This document shows, one piece after another, positions 25,193 through 37,283 of a stretch of 64,000 nt of DNA. The DNA comes from Lithospermum erythrorhizon (Eukaryota > Streptophyta > Magnoliopsida > Boraginales > Boraginaceae): contig JADFUC010001346.1 in NCBI GenBank assembly GCA_019722365.1, positions 62,001-126,000 of the forward strand, given 5' to 3'. Numbering within the stretch: the stretch's first letter is position 1; the number at the start of each line of letters is the position of its first letter. A model generated the notes under the pieces. It ran no database searches. It saw only the letters and a list, made by a program, of their open reading frames with translations, and had not been told where the DNA came from. Both the position numbers and the translations under genes were made by a program.

Positions 25193-26430
25193 TAATATAT
25201 TTATGATTAGCTATTTACTTCAAATAAGTTAATTATAAATATTCTAATAGTAAGATATTTTTTAAATTAGAATGAACATAAATTTTTCTACTTTTATTTG
25301 TATGTATATTTCAACAAATATATTTTTAGACTCAAATCACAAAATAGATATAATATATCATTTCGAATTTCATTTTATAGTTTTGAAGGAGATATATAAT
25401 GGGATCGATAATAGAGACGGCAAATATCAATTTTTTACATATTTTAATATAGTCTTTTAGGAGTTATAAAATTATACTCCTAAAATTTAAAGTACATATA
25501 ACTAAGATTTTCATTCTTTACAATTTTCGAATTTATCAAAATGTTTATATATAACTTAAAGTATACAACTCAACCTTTTAATAGTTTAATCTCTATCAAA
25601 TGTCGTGGAATGTTATATAGTATATACATTCATAAATTTATTAGGATCGAAAGTGATTAATAATAATTAGGATAAAACATATTAACATTCACTAATACTT
25701 ATTTTAAGTTTTATATAATTTAATCTATATTCAGTCATCCAATTAATCTTTGTCAACTATTTTAAATTTTCAGAGAATTAAATATCTCTATATATGCTCA
25801 TAATTGAGCCAAAGCATTTCAAAAATACGAAGTTAAAAAAGATATAAACTAACCTATCGAGAATTTTTGTATATGTTCATGGATAAGAAATATAATATAC
25901 TGTTTGTATCTTTCTTTGGTTAACTTATTAAACAACGCCTCTTTTTAATCTCAAGCTTATAAATCATACGGAAGAATTTTAATTTCAAGTTTTATCTATC
26001 ATATCTAAAACATCAATATTTTCTCGCTTTCAAGAGACTCAAGATTCGATATGTTATTACACCGATAATCAACATATCAAATTTATGCATAGTAGAAAAT
26101 GAATATTACATAGAAAATAATCAATCAAAATATTATAACAATTAGTAATTATATACTTTTTTCTGCTCACCACACGCAAAACTCTGGGGCTTGTCTATAA
26201 TTCTTGCTAGATGATATTAGTGAGAAAAAGCTTACTTCTAGCAGGATATATAAACAAATATGAGAAAATTGGTTCACTTCTCTCTTTTCGAGCATGATGG
26301 CTTCACAGTTAATTATATATATTTATACAATTTCCTTTAGAACGCATTAAGTAAGTTTAATCATAAAAAAATTATTTGAGAAAATAGAAATTATAGTTAG
26401 TAACTTCCAAGAGGTGGAATAATAAGACTA

Positions 26431-26810
26431 TTGTAACTCCCAACCACTATAAATTGTCTTAAACTATAAATTTTAATGTATTTTTTTATCTTGATATGAA
26501 ATGAAAAAATTTGTTTACTTATATTATTTTTAAGATCAATTACTATGAAATACTAAGAGTATTGTAACTTCCAATCATTATAAATTATCTTAAAATATAA
26601 TTTTAATGTGTTTATTATCGGATGTGAAATGATTAAATTTATTTACTTGTTTAATTTTTTTTAAGATTTCATATGAATAATAAAGAAATATCAGAATCCT
26701 CAATCAAGATAAATTATCTTAAAATATAATTTTAATGTGAAATGCATTATTTGCTTTTTTTTTTTTACTTATTTTATTTTTTAAGAGTACTATTATTTTG
26801 GCTGATAGGA
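26431..26810 (+). repeat. Tandem array of ~130-bp AT-rich units (3 copies)
   Basis: Units start near 26431, 26563 and 26693. The first two begin GTAACT(C/T)CCAA; the third begins with a diverged form. All carry TATAAATT(G/A)TCTTAAA and TTTTAATGT cores. It may be internal repeats of the Helitron-like element whose 5' terminus lies at 28285. Confidence 0.65.
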
Positions 26811-27579
26811 ATTTCAACTCCTTTTTATAGGTTTAATTTTTCATGTAATGTATTTCACTTATACTTATTTTAATAAAATTCATTGCTCAAGTATCAAAAA
26901 GGGATAATTATTATTTTATTCTAATAATAAACTCAATATTTTTTAATAATAATAAACACTATATAAGTAATAAAATACTATGAAAATAAAAGATGATAAT
27001 GTTATTATATATTTATATCAATTTTTTAAAGTTAAACTACAAAGTTACAAGTACTCGATGTTTTGGCGATATCAGATACGGCTAAATATAACTATCACAT
27101 TTCATTATTTCTTCAATAATATAATATAAATATTATCTTTTATTCAATAAACAACTCACTTAATATGTTTTGGCTAAAAATAAAAGAATCGCTTTTACTT
27201 TATCTCAACTTTCGAAGATATATAAATATAGATTTTAATCATGAAGCTAAATCAAATATTTTTTAATTCAAGTTTTATTTTCACATAAAGTCCGACATTA
27301 TACAATTTTATCTATTTTATTTATTATGTCACGATGATTTCATAATATATTATTGTATTATTCATAAGGATGCTTAACAATGATACAATAGATATTAGAT
27401 ATATAAACTCTTTGACGCTTTTGTCCAATTATAATAATTGTAATTATTAAATTTAATAATTATTTAACTTCATATATTAAATGATTATTATTTAATAATT
27501 ATATTTATTAAGAAGTCTTTACAAAATGAAAGAAAAACACCAATGCTTATTCATACTTTTGTATGTGATATGATAGATA

Positions 27580-28285
27580 TGTGATTATAATTATAATGAA
27601 GTAAATACATAAATATAATTATTTATTTTAATTATTCAATATTCTTTGTCTAACTCTAAAAGGTAATAACGAGTCATGTGAATCTCCCAATATTTTTTAC
27701 TTTACGATCTATAATATAAATTAAGAATAACAAAATATAATAATTTATTTTAATTATCCAATAGAGTCATGTAACATCAATATTTAATGATTTTTAACTC
27801 ACATTATTATTTAATTATTATTGAAGTTTGATAACTATTGGGACAAGCCAGAATTAACTCTATTTAGAGGACAATATAGTCTTTAGCAAAAAAAGGTTGG
27901 ATCTACACTTTTAGATAGATATAGATTGTAATTATAATGAAGTAAATACATAAATATAATTATTTATTTTAATTATTCAATATTCTTTGGCTAACTCTAA
28001 AAGCGATATAATAACGGTAGTCACGTAATTCCCAATATTTTACTTATGATTTATAATACAATGTAAGTAATAACATAAATATAATTATTTATTTAATTAT
28101 CCAATAGAGTCATGTAAATATCAATATTTAATAATAATTTTTAACTCACATTATTATTTAATTATTATTGAAGTTTGATAACCATTAGATGCTTGTAATT
28201 AACTTTATTTGGGAGGGCCAATATAGTCTTAGCAAAAAAAGGAAGAAACACCTTATTGGATCTACACTTTTATAAAGTATATAGA
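27580..28285 (-). mobile_element. Helitron-like element with two 5' termini in tandem
   Basis: Copy 1 (~27580-27926) and copy 2 (27927-28285) are ~350-bp near-duplicates. On the minus strand each begins TCTATAT and continues with AAAAGTGTAGATCC. Copy 2 reads TCTATATACTTTATAAAAGT followed by GTAGATCC and is preceded by A, the A/TC arrangement of plant Helitron 5' ends. No transposase gene is present. The 3' end is not located and the element may reach left beyond 26431. Class assignment is inference. Confidence 0.5.
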
Positions 28286-29328
28286 TAAACAAGACAATCA
28301 TCAGGATTTTAATTAAGCACAATGTCAAACAAAGTATAACACAACACGAACTCGAATTACATTTTCTTGTTTAGCTATCCATGGCTTGAATATGTGAAAG
28401 CCGAGCCTGGATGGGTAAAGTGGTCCAAACAAGAAATAAAGAGAAAAATCAATATGCTAAATTTATCTGGATTAAAAAGCCAACCAAATCATTGGACTGT
28501 AAAACTAAAAAAAGGAAGAAAAAAAAAGTATCACTTTCTTTTTCACTTGTCTGTATATCTTTCCAAGATTCACAAGCAGCAAAAGTCTCTTTCTTCAACT
28601 TGCATGTTTTAGTCCAACATTTTGCTTTGTTTTTTCCCAAATTCATTTGGTTGTTTAAGAAGTTGGAACCACTCCAAACAACTTTGTTTTCACCTTCTCC
28701 AGGTAACTCATCTATCCACCAAATTCTTAATTGACTTCCATGCAGAAAAACATAAAATTATTCAGACTTGAGCTTCTTGATCATCTTTTATTGTATTTGT
28801 ACGTTTCCTATATTGTTTTTAAAACTAAATGGTTGCTTATATATTGTATCTAAAAATAAATGGTTGCTTAATAAATTGTAATTGCATTGTGTTCTACAAA
28901 GTTTGCATATCATATTTGCCTATTTAACTTCTCTATGTAATCATATTCATATTCATTTCGCTCTGTTTACTGTTATAAGAACTTTGTATAGCAGCATATA
29001 TATACATGCATGCACTGATCCATATAGTATTCTTACTAGCACTGCTGAAGCATTGAGGAGCCTTGTCACATTCCAGTAAAACAAGACCTTCCAAGTGAAT
29101 TAATAAGGTCGTGGGCTACTCCCCGTTGTCTTCTTAGCATGAAGTTGTCATGCATCGGGCTGAATTGGTTATAGTTTTCGATTAATATAAAATGATACTT
29201 CATTCTTTGTCCTTCCCCTGTTTAGTTGCTATTCTCTTATGCCAATGAAGCTTATTTTCTCATAATTGCAGCTTAACAGCTATTAGGATCAGATAATACC
29301 CTTAAGTCATAAAGTTTAAAAGAAGAAA

Positions 29329-31623
29329 ATGCAGAAACAAGCTTCACCTGAGGAGTTTGCATTAAAGGAGACAACTCCAAAGATTGCTGGCTCGAGAGCA
29401 ATCATCGATGGAGACAAGAACATGTGCACCTACGACCTCGTGGAACAAATGAACTATCTTTATGTCCGAATTGTCAAAGCTAGAGATTTGCCAGCCAAGG
29501 ATCTCACTGGTAGTTGTGACCCATTCGTTGAAGTAAAGATTGGGAACTATAAGGGTGTCACTAAGCATTTTGAGAAGACATCCAACCCTGTTTGGAATTA
29601 TGTTTTCGCTTTTTCACAGGACAAACTCCAAGGTACATCCATTGAAGTGATGGTCAAAGATAAGGATGTTGTAAAAGATGATTTCATTGGAAAGGTGACT
29701 TTTGATCTTGTTGATGTCCCGAGGCGCGTTCCTCCTGATAGTCCCCTAGCACCATTGTGGTACAGATTGGAAGATAGGAGTGGACAAAAGATCAAACATG
29801 GAGAAATTATGGTTGCTGCCTGGAAAGGAACTCAAGCGGATGAGGTCTTCCCTGATGCCTGGCATTCAGATGCAGCCGTTGTAGGCAGTGATGCAATTAC
29901 CAAGATTAGAGGGAAAGTTTACATGTCACCTAAACTTTGGTACCTAAGAGTTAATGTGATTGAATGTCAGGATTTGGTTCCATCTGACAAAAGTAGGCCT
30001 CCTGAAGCTTATGTTAAGGTTACCTGCGGAAATCAGGCCTGGAAGACTAAACCGGTGAAGGGGGAAAGTCCAATGTGGAATGATGAGATGATGTTTGTTG
30101 TTCCTGAACCATTTGAAGAACCATTGGTTCTGACTGTTGAGGATAAATCAGAAATGTTAGGAAAATGTGTGCTTCCGTTGAGTATGGTTAGCAGGAGGAT
30201 GGAGAATAAGTCTGTTTCACCTAAGTGGTATAATCTTGAAAAGCATACACTTGTTCAAGGTGAAAAGAAAGAAACTAGATTTGCAAGTAAGATTCATCTA
30301 AGGATTTGTTTGGATGGTGGTTATCATGTATTGGATGAGGCGGCTCACTATAGCAGTGATTTCAGGCCTACTTCAAAGCAGTTGTGGAAATCTAGCATTG
30401 GGTTATTGGAGTTGGGAATATTAAGCGCAACAGGATTGTCAGCAATGAAGAAGACAAAGGATGATCGAGGAACAACAGATGCCTTTTGTGTTGCTAAATA
30501 TGGTCCAAAATGGGTTCGGACCAGGACTATAATTGATAGCATGTCTCCGAAATGGAATGAGCAGTATACTTGGGAGGTGTTTGATCCTTGTACTGTGATC
30601 ACAATCAGTGTATTTGACAACGGTCATCTGCAAGGAGGGAAAGATTCAAGCATAGGGAAGGTGAGGATTAGGCTCTCGACTCTTGAAACTGAGCGTGTTT
30701 ACACGCATTCATATCCGCTTATTGTCCTGAAACCATCAGGGGTGAAGAAGATGGGGGAAGTTCAGTTAGCTGTGAGGTTCTCATGTTCCTCTTACACCAA
30801 CATGCTGCACAAATATAGTCTGCCATTGTTGCCAAAGATGCATTATACTCTTCCGTTGTCTGTGAATCATTTAGATATCTTGAGGCACCAAGCAGTGCAG
30901 TTGATTTCTGTAAGGTTAGGGAGAGCAGAGCCACCACTGAAAAAAGAGGTCATCGAGTATATGCTAGATGTCGGCTCACATCTCTGGAGTGTGAGGAGGA
31001 GCAAAGCAAATTTCTTCAGGATGGTGAATATCTTAAATGGAGTTTTAGCAATGATAAAATGGTTTGATCATGTAAGCAATTGGAAGAATCCCATCACTAC
31101 AGTTCTCATTCACATTCTGTTTGTGATACTAGTCTTTTACCCTGAGTTGATCTTTCCAACAATGTTTTTGTACCTCTTCTTCATTGGGATTTGGCAGTAC
31201 AGGAAAAAACCAAGGCACCCTCCTCATATGGACACGAGGCTTTCTCAAGCTGACGCGGTTGGCCCTGATGAACTGGATGAGGAATTTGACACGTTTCCAA
31301 CTTCCAAGCCGAGTGACAAGGTAAAGATGAGATATGACCGGTTAAGGAGTATCGGAGGGAGGCTTCAGATCCTGATCGGGGACGTTGCAACTCAAGGGGA
31401 GAGATTCTATTCTCTACTTAGTTGGAGGGATCCAAGAGCTTCTGCTTTGTTTTTGGTCTTCTGTTTGTTGGCAGCCATTGCACTATATGTCACCCCTTTC
31501 CAAATTGTGCTACTTATTTGTGGATTTTATCTGTTAAGACATCCGAAATTCCGCAGCAAAACTCCATCAACTGCAAGCAATTTCTTCAGGAGGTTGCCTG
31601 CTAAAACAGATTGCTTGCTGTAG
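29329..31623 (+). CDS. Multiple C2 and transmembrane domain protein (MCTP/FTIP family)
   Basis: Single-exon gene of 764 aa, the usual length. Family members tether the ER to the plasma membrane, notably at plasmodesmata, and the FTIP1 branch helps move florigen FT. Visible: C2 domain 1 (residues ~42-145, with DLTGSCDPFVEV and DKDVVKDDF calcium-loop acidic residues), C2 domain 2 (~203-310), C2 domain 3 (~358-470), and a C-terminal PRT_C region with hydrophobic hairpins at ~590-622 and ~706-736. The start MQKQASPEEFALKET matches the FTIP start (MQRPPxEDFxLKET). C2-2 has few loop aspartates and probably binds little calcium. The frame is intact with no oddities. The exact MCTP number is not assignable by eye. 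Confidence 0.95.
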   Translation: MQKQASPEEFALKETTPKIAGSRAIIDGDKNMCTYDLVEQMNYLYVRIVKARDLPAKDLTGSCDPFVEVKIGNYKGVTKHFEKTSNPVWNYVFAFSQDKLQGTSIEVMVKDKDVVKDDFIGKVTFDLVDVPRRVPPDSPLAPLWYRLEDRSGQKIKHGEIMVAAWKGTQADEVFPDAWHSDAAVVGSDAITKIRGKVYMSPKLWYLRVNVIECQDLVPSDKSRPPEAYVKVTCGNQAWKTKPVKGESPMWNDEMMFVVPEPFEEPLVLTVEDKSEMLGKCVLPLSMVSRRMENKSVSPKWYNLEKHTLVQGEKKETRFASKIHLRICLDGGYHVLDEAAHYSSDFRPTSKQLWKSSIGLLELGILSATGLSAMKKTKDDRGTTDAFCVAKYGPKWVRTRTIIDSMSPKWNEQYTWEVFDPCTVITISVFDNGHLQGGKDSSIGKVRIRLSTLETERVYTHSYPLIVLKPSGVKKMGEVQLAVRFSCSSYTNMLHKYSLPLLPKMHYTLPLSVNHLDILRHQAVQLISVRLGRAEPPLKKEVIEYMLDVGSHLWSVRRSKANFFRMVNILNGVLAMIKWFDHVSNWKNPITTVLIHILFVILVFYPELIFPTMFLYLFFIGIWQYRKKPRHPPHMDTRLSQADAVGPDELDEEFDTFPTSKPSDKVKMRYDRLRSIGGRLQILIGDVATQGERFYSLLSWRDPRASALFLVFCLLAAIALYVTPFQIVLLICGFYLLRHPKFRSKTPSTASNFFRRLPAKTDCLL

Positions 31624-32475
31624 AATCATTTCTGACATGCCCTCCAAGAATAATTCAGGTTCTCATTACCAATTATTATAATTATGAAATGAAGATTCTG
31701 TATTGATTACACATATTTGTTTCTTCTTACTTCAGTAAGGCAATAAACAGGTGATCAAGATTGTGTAATTTTGAGAATACAAACTCCTAGTTGGATTTGA
31801 ATAAAATATGTGAGTTGAACTTTGAATTGTTTGCAAGTGGTTTCAACATAGGCTATTTTGATTTTATATAGTTACCTAGGCCTTTAAAACGAGCCTAAGT
31901 CAGACCCAAAGGATCGGCATAGTTCGTATAGAAAAATTTGATTTCAAAGCGCGACTCGGTGTTAATTCAAACCGACCAAATGTTAAACTCAGCCGATTTC
32001 AAGTCAAAGGCTCGACTTGATACATATTACCAATCTTGAGATGAGAGTTTCCATGTGCAGATAAAGATAAATAGACACATTTCAGACTAAGTAATATATT
32101 GATATTATAAAACTCATCAAATTATATGATTAGACATTTACAATATGGTTAATGATGGTCATCATCATTATTATCATCTTCTCTACCATAGAGATATGGA
32201 GATGCTCCAAGTGTAACAAAAACAAAAGGGGCAAAAAAACTCAAGAACCATATTAGACATGATAGGGAACAATCTAATATTATATATATAATCTCTATAT
32301 ATGTGTGTATATATAATATCTGCCCTCATTTCTTACTATGGAGTATGGACCAAGCAATGTCTACATAAAACAACTCATATGGTCTCATGTTATCCACAAT
32401 GGATGATGCACATACCATTGTGGTGTTCATGAAACAGGGCACATAAAGGGAGATAACCCGATCGAAATCGATCGA
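31624..32475. other. Intergenic region between convergent MCTP and LBD genes
   Basis: Holds the 3' UTRs of both convergent genes. No additional gene or repeat recognised. Confidence 0.6.
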
Positions 32476-34645
32476 TTAGGAAGACCAAAAAGTGTCTTCC
32501 ATGTTAAAAAAGGACCTCCTACTATTGAAGGAGTTGGTGTGTCTAGATGAGGAGGGTGAATCATGACTATTATTAGTGTTGTTATTATAATAGTGGTCAT
32601 CAGGGGAGGTGCTTATTGTAGAAGAGTTATTATTTGAGTATTGGTGCATTCTCATTCTCATTTGGACCACTTCTGCTTGTGCCAAAGCCAATTGAGAGTG
32701 TAAATGGTCAATTTGTTGTTGCAAAGATGATATTGCTCCCACACAACCATACACTGGATCCCTCACCCTTGCATTTGCCTCATACACCATTGCACTCACT
32801 GCATCTCCCCTTTGATGCTCTTCTAACTCCTGCATTTTCACATTTAATTATCAAAACATTTCAATATATAGTACACATCCTTCCAATATATGATATATAA
32901 TTTTATAAAATACGAGTAGTCATGATATAAGATAAAAAAGAGGTCGATGATGAATTTCAAATAATAATTAAAGGAATAAAGTTGATAGAAGGTTATATGA
33001 CACTTAACAAGAATAGAAAAATGGGGCGGCAAAACATATGAATGCTTTAGGCTCCACACAATTCATCGATCCATAATACTCCGTATGACTATATGAGTGT
33101 TTCTCTTTTCCTACTTTATATCCTATCTTTATTTTTCTTTTCTTTTGATAATTCACACGGCCGCAAGTCTCCACCAGCTACAAAAATCAAGAATACGTGG
33201 GGGAAATCTGAAAATAACATTGAGCGGGGTTACTTCATAAAATAATTGTAGTAGTTTTAAGAAGATGGATGGAATTTGAGGGGTCCAACTTTATTACTCC
33301 GTAATTGTTCATAATAAAATGACTATTGATGAAATAATTACCTTTTCAAGTTCTATTTAGAGACTTGTCATTACTATTTTTTAATTAAATAAAATAATTA
33401 TTGATGAATCATTTCTTTCGTTAAATCTATTCAAATAAAAATAAAATATGTATTGTGCTCGTGTTTCATTTGTATATATGTGGGAGATGTTATAAAGTAG
33501 ACCCATCGATTACTTTTGTTCTTGGAGGAATCTACTTGGCCATATTGTTTTTATAATTAACGCCAGGTAATTAAAGACGATTAGAACAAATATAAAGGTA
33601 GACGAAAAATTAAACAAGATTATTTTGTTAGGTAAATGTTTAGGAAATTCTTTACTGTGATTGGTGTTGCTTATTTGAAAAAAGCGCTCTAGAATGTTAC
33701 ATAAAGTTGTTGTCGTGTTGTCTTCTACCGGAATATATATGTACGAAATTTTCATTGATTAAATTATATATGACTCATGACTGAATATATGATTCCGCTA
33801 AACGTCGATTTTAAAATTATTAAATGTCGGTTTCAAAAATATGATTAGACTATTATATCCTTACTACTTTTTTATATGAATATTAGTATGAATCTATTTA
33901 GTTTTTAACATTGCTTGTGGATTTGGATTCAGAACACGAATTGACATCTTAATTTATTCTACAACAAATAATAATAATAGCAATAATTGATTTAAAATTA
34001 AAAAAATGAGGTAGTTAAATATCAAATAATATATTTGGTGGTAGAATCTCATGTGAAAGCGAATAGATTCGTTGCTTTTAATAAATTTCAATAATATTAG
34101 AAGTATTAAGATTTTAATAAATAAAATATATTAAATTAAATTGCTTAATCATATTTTGCATCATATTTATTAATTTCAGACCAAGCTACTACTACGTTAA
34201 ATATATTAGTAAATTAAATACTTCAACGAACGTGACGTTACTGTTTTTTGTCCAACATTATATTATTTTATTAGAAACGAGTATCATGAGGAATAAGTAA
34301 GTAAACATAGAAATAATGTAGTTATAATATTGTGAAAAAATAGAATTAGCAAGAGTTGAATATTATTAGTTGCGGCATGCGGGATTGGTTAGAGTTATTT
34401 TAAGATTTGTAATGTTAATTAACCATAATTGAGTATGATTTTATTACCTGGAGCATTTTGTTAACATTGCTGGCGCCAAAAACCTTATGCACACTGGCGA
34501 ACTTTTGGGGTTCATCAGCCGGAAAATATGGTGCAAATACACAGTCCTTGGCGCATCGCCGCCGGAGAAGCTTGCATGCAGCGCATGGTGGAGCTGCACC
34601 ACCTTGTTTCCTACCTCCTCCCCCGCCTGTTATTATCTCCTTCAT
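32476..34645 (-). CDS. LBD4: LOB-domain transcription factor, LBD4-like (class I)
   Basis: Two exons on the minus strand: 34645-34448 (66 codons) and 32829-32476 (117 codons plus stop), total 183 aa, with a 1.6-kb intron between LQ and ELEEHQ as in many LBD genes. The LOB domain has the zinc-finger-like block [15 protein letters not shown] (CX2CX6CX3C), a GAS block ([17 protein letters not shown]) and a coiled coil ([20 protein letters not shown]), which marks class I. Such proteins are nuclear DNA-binding regulators of organ boundaries and meristem or vascular cell fate. The sequence is closest in memory to LBD4, with LBD3 next. The start [10 protein letters not shown] was chosen because LBD4 begins MKE; an in-frame upstream ATG at 34666 ([10 protein letters not shown]) is possible. 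The tail is Asn/Ser-rich and ends DTFWSS. Confidence 0.93.
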
Positions 34646-34841
34646 TATTGGGTAGTAATCAACCATTAAACAAGAACTTTTTTTAATTAATTTAGTCAAC
34701 CAATTAATAAGTACTACTAGTATTAATTGTGCATGATGTAGTATGAAGATGGCTTGCTTGTATTTGGAGCTTAAGTTGAAGTGATTGAAGGAAAAAGATA
34801 ATTGAGATGGGTGGAGGGAAAGATTGAAAGAGGAAAGGGAT

Positions 34842-34849
34842 GTTATATA
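34842..34849 (-). promoter_or_regulatory. TATA box of the LBD4-like gene
   Basis: On the minus strand TATATAAC, about 200 bp upstream of the start codon. Assigned by position only. Confidence 0.35.
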
Positions 34850-35079
34850 GAAAATTCAATCAAGGCCAAATGTGTGGGGGCCTAAGATGGGGAGGCTGGT
34901 CTCGAGAAATCTTTGAAGGGACCTACCAAGAGAAATAACTTAAGATTTTGGTATCATAAACATCCATGTCAACTAGATCCTTTTGTCCCAGGTGATGCTA
35001 CCTCTCCTGTGGTGTGCTACTCTACTATGCATTTACACACTTGGTACTCCATTCATCCTAAAACTTTAGCCACTTTTAT

Positions 35080-35360
35080 GTAATGAGTTAATTATATAAA
35101 CAATTTTTGAAATTTGACAAAAATTGAAACTCATTCTTTTGACATTTGTATTAGTGCAATTAGTTCCCGAAGTTTCAAAATATGTTGAATAAATTAAATG
35201 ATCATTTAATATGTAACTTGGGACTATTCATGCGAACTCTGGGAATTGTTTGTAAAATTAATTTTTAACTTCATGAACTATTATTACACTTATGTAAATT
35301 TTGAAAATAAAATCTTGAGTTCTTCTGAACTTCAGGGACTAATTATGCAATTATCCTCAT
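35080..35360. repeat. Possible transposon arm
   Basis: Ends with CAGGGACTAATTATGCAATT and contains related phrases such as GTGCAATTAGTTCCCGAAGT, wording common in MULE-type terminal repeats of plant genomes. No matching inverted partner was identified. Confidence 0.3.
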
Positions 35361-35701
35361 ATGTAAGTTGTGGGATTTCCTCATTCTTATTCACTACTCA
35401 CTAGGCATACTTTTTCATAGTAGGAGTTTATTTTAATATATAGTTCCACTCCGTAATTTATTGTGCTAGATCTTGTTGAAACACCTTTACCCAGATCTTG
35501 ATCTTTAGACAGAACATTCATGTTCAAGCCACAGTAAAGAAGTAATATGATGAACATATTTTAAGAACAAATTAAATTATATTAATTTTAAATTTATTGA
35601 AATATTGAATAAAGGTAATTTGTGGATGGTCAAATATTCTTTTTTTTTTTTATTGTGGATGGTCAAATATTCGAATAGTAAAATTAAAATTAAAATTAAA
35701 A

Positions 35702-35775
35702 TCCTCCTACTTATAAAAGTGGGAGTTGTGTTTCTTCCATTTTCACATTGTTAATTACTATATTACCCTTATTAT
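35702..35775 (+). mobile_element. Helitron-like 5' terminus (+)
   Basis: TCCTCCTACTTATAAAAGTG preceded by A, followed by GTGTTTCTTCC. The minus-strand terminus at 28285 has the same layout (TC..., TATAAAAGTG, TGTTTCTTCC). The element would extend rightwards, but its 3' end (CTRR after a hairpin) was not found, so only the terminus is marked. Confidence 0.45.
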
Positions 35776-36659
35776 AATATTTTCTATTGATTGAAATAAA
35801 ATATGTTTCTAATAAAATTTTAAAAATGACTCCTATAACAATTCAATAATTAATAAATCCTAAATTTTTGCCTATATTTCTTTAACAATTCAAACATAGT
35901 TGGAGTTATCTACTCTCTTTTAATATGTGCAAGAGTTATACCAATTTCATACGTATGCTAATTATCAATATGTTCATTATCAACATCATCGTCCAATAAT
36001 ATAAAAATAATCAACATCTTCACCAACAGATAAAAATATTTGATATAATATTGTCTTGGATTTTTTTAATTTTATCATAGCAATAAGTAAATTTTATTTT
36101 AATTCAATGAATTAGTCTACTCATACTAAACTTTTTTGTATGATAATTATTCAATTGAAAATCATTTTTTCTAATCCAAAAAATTACTATTAAAGAATAT
36201 ATATCTAAATTATTATGTGATACTTTGTAGGAGTATTACATTTCAACAATTGAAATAAAAAAAGTGTCAAGACACATATTCACAATACTCCCTCTCCATC
36301 TCCACTAGATTATCAATGTTTAAATTCTCAATCTTCGCTGCATTAAATGCTAAATTTAAATATTTTTATCAGATAATATTCAAATAAAACTATTAAATAA
36401 TAATATTTTCTAACGACTTTAATATCGACATTAAATTTTATTCAAATCAAAGCATGCTTATCTATAAAGCGTTGCAGCCATTGCACTTTGAAGTGACTTA
36501 AATCAAACACGACAATCATTTAAGATAATGAGTAATAGATTTGAATATTTTTTCAATTTTTTTTTTATTATAATATATATAAATATGTTAATTTTATGCC
36601 TTAAATAAAATATCTTTATCTATAAATTATAGAGGCAATAATTAATTAGAGTTAAAATA

Positions 36660-37283
36660 AATATATAAATAAAATTCAAAGAATTCACTCTTCACTATTT
36701 AATATCGATTAAGAATTAAGAAACTAAATAAGAGTATATTGTCATAATAATACTTATAGTTTTCACTGTATATGAAATATAATTCATCGATATTATGGTC
36801 TAAAAAATACATTGAATATGTATATTATAATTATATAATCCATTTTATTGATGAACATTCGATGTACAAATCAGTACCCTTAGCTTGTATTTGAATGACT
36901 TCTTGTGATCTTTTATATTAAAGTTATTATTTCTGTCAAGATTTTAAAAGTTTCCATATCAAGTAATATTAATCACATATATACTATTGAGGTTTAACTT
37001 TTATTAAAAAAAAATTATTGTAGAAGATATACTTTTTAAAAAGGTATGTCATATTTCATCGATTTAATATAATTCATTTAGAAAGATTTCACATTCGCGC
37101 GACATCTAACGCGTCTTTTGATCGCTTTGAGTGGCTCAAATTGAGTAGTAATTTCAAATCTTGATATTATTCTGTTTTGTACAAATATTATTGAGACAAT
37201 CATCAATTAAAATATGTTAAAATGAATATATAAAATAAAACTGAATAGTAGAACTATGAATAATTTATACTAATAATCAATTG
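36660..37283 (-). repeat. Dispersed repeat, copy B (inverted copy of 8017-8645)
   Basis: The reverse complement aligns with copy A by eye from TAGTATAAATTAT to AATAGTGAA. A GC-rich patch (GCGCGACATCTAACGCG, ~37097-37113) is replaced by AT-rich sequence in copy A, so B may be closer to the ancestral form. No coding capacity. Confidence 0.7.

Larger units (their letters stand above)
25193..29328. other. AT-rich repeat desert and MCTP upstream region
   Basis: Very AT-rich, with no gene apart from the repeats listed. From ~28300 onwards is the likely promoter and 5' leader of the MCTP gene. A possible leader intron runs from a donor after CTCCAG near 28703 to an acceptor after AATTGCAG near 29272; this is inferred from splice signals only. 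Confidence 0.45.

Noticed and set aside
28411..28734. Open frame of 107 aa upstream of MCTP
   Set aside because: No domain, low complexity, lies in the promoter or leader; overlaps other frames of equal length.
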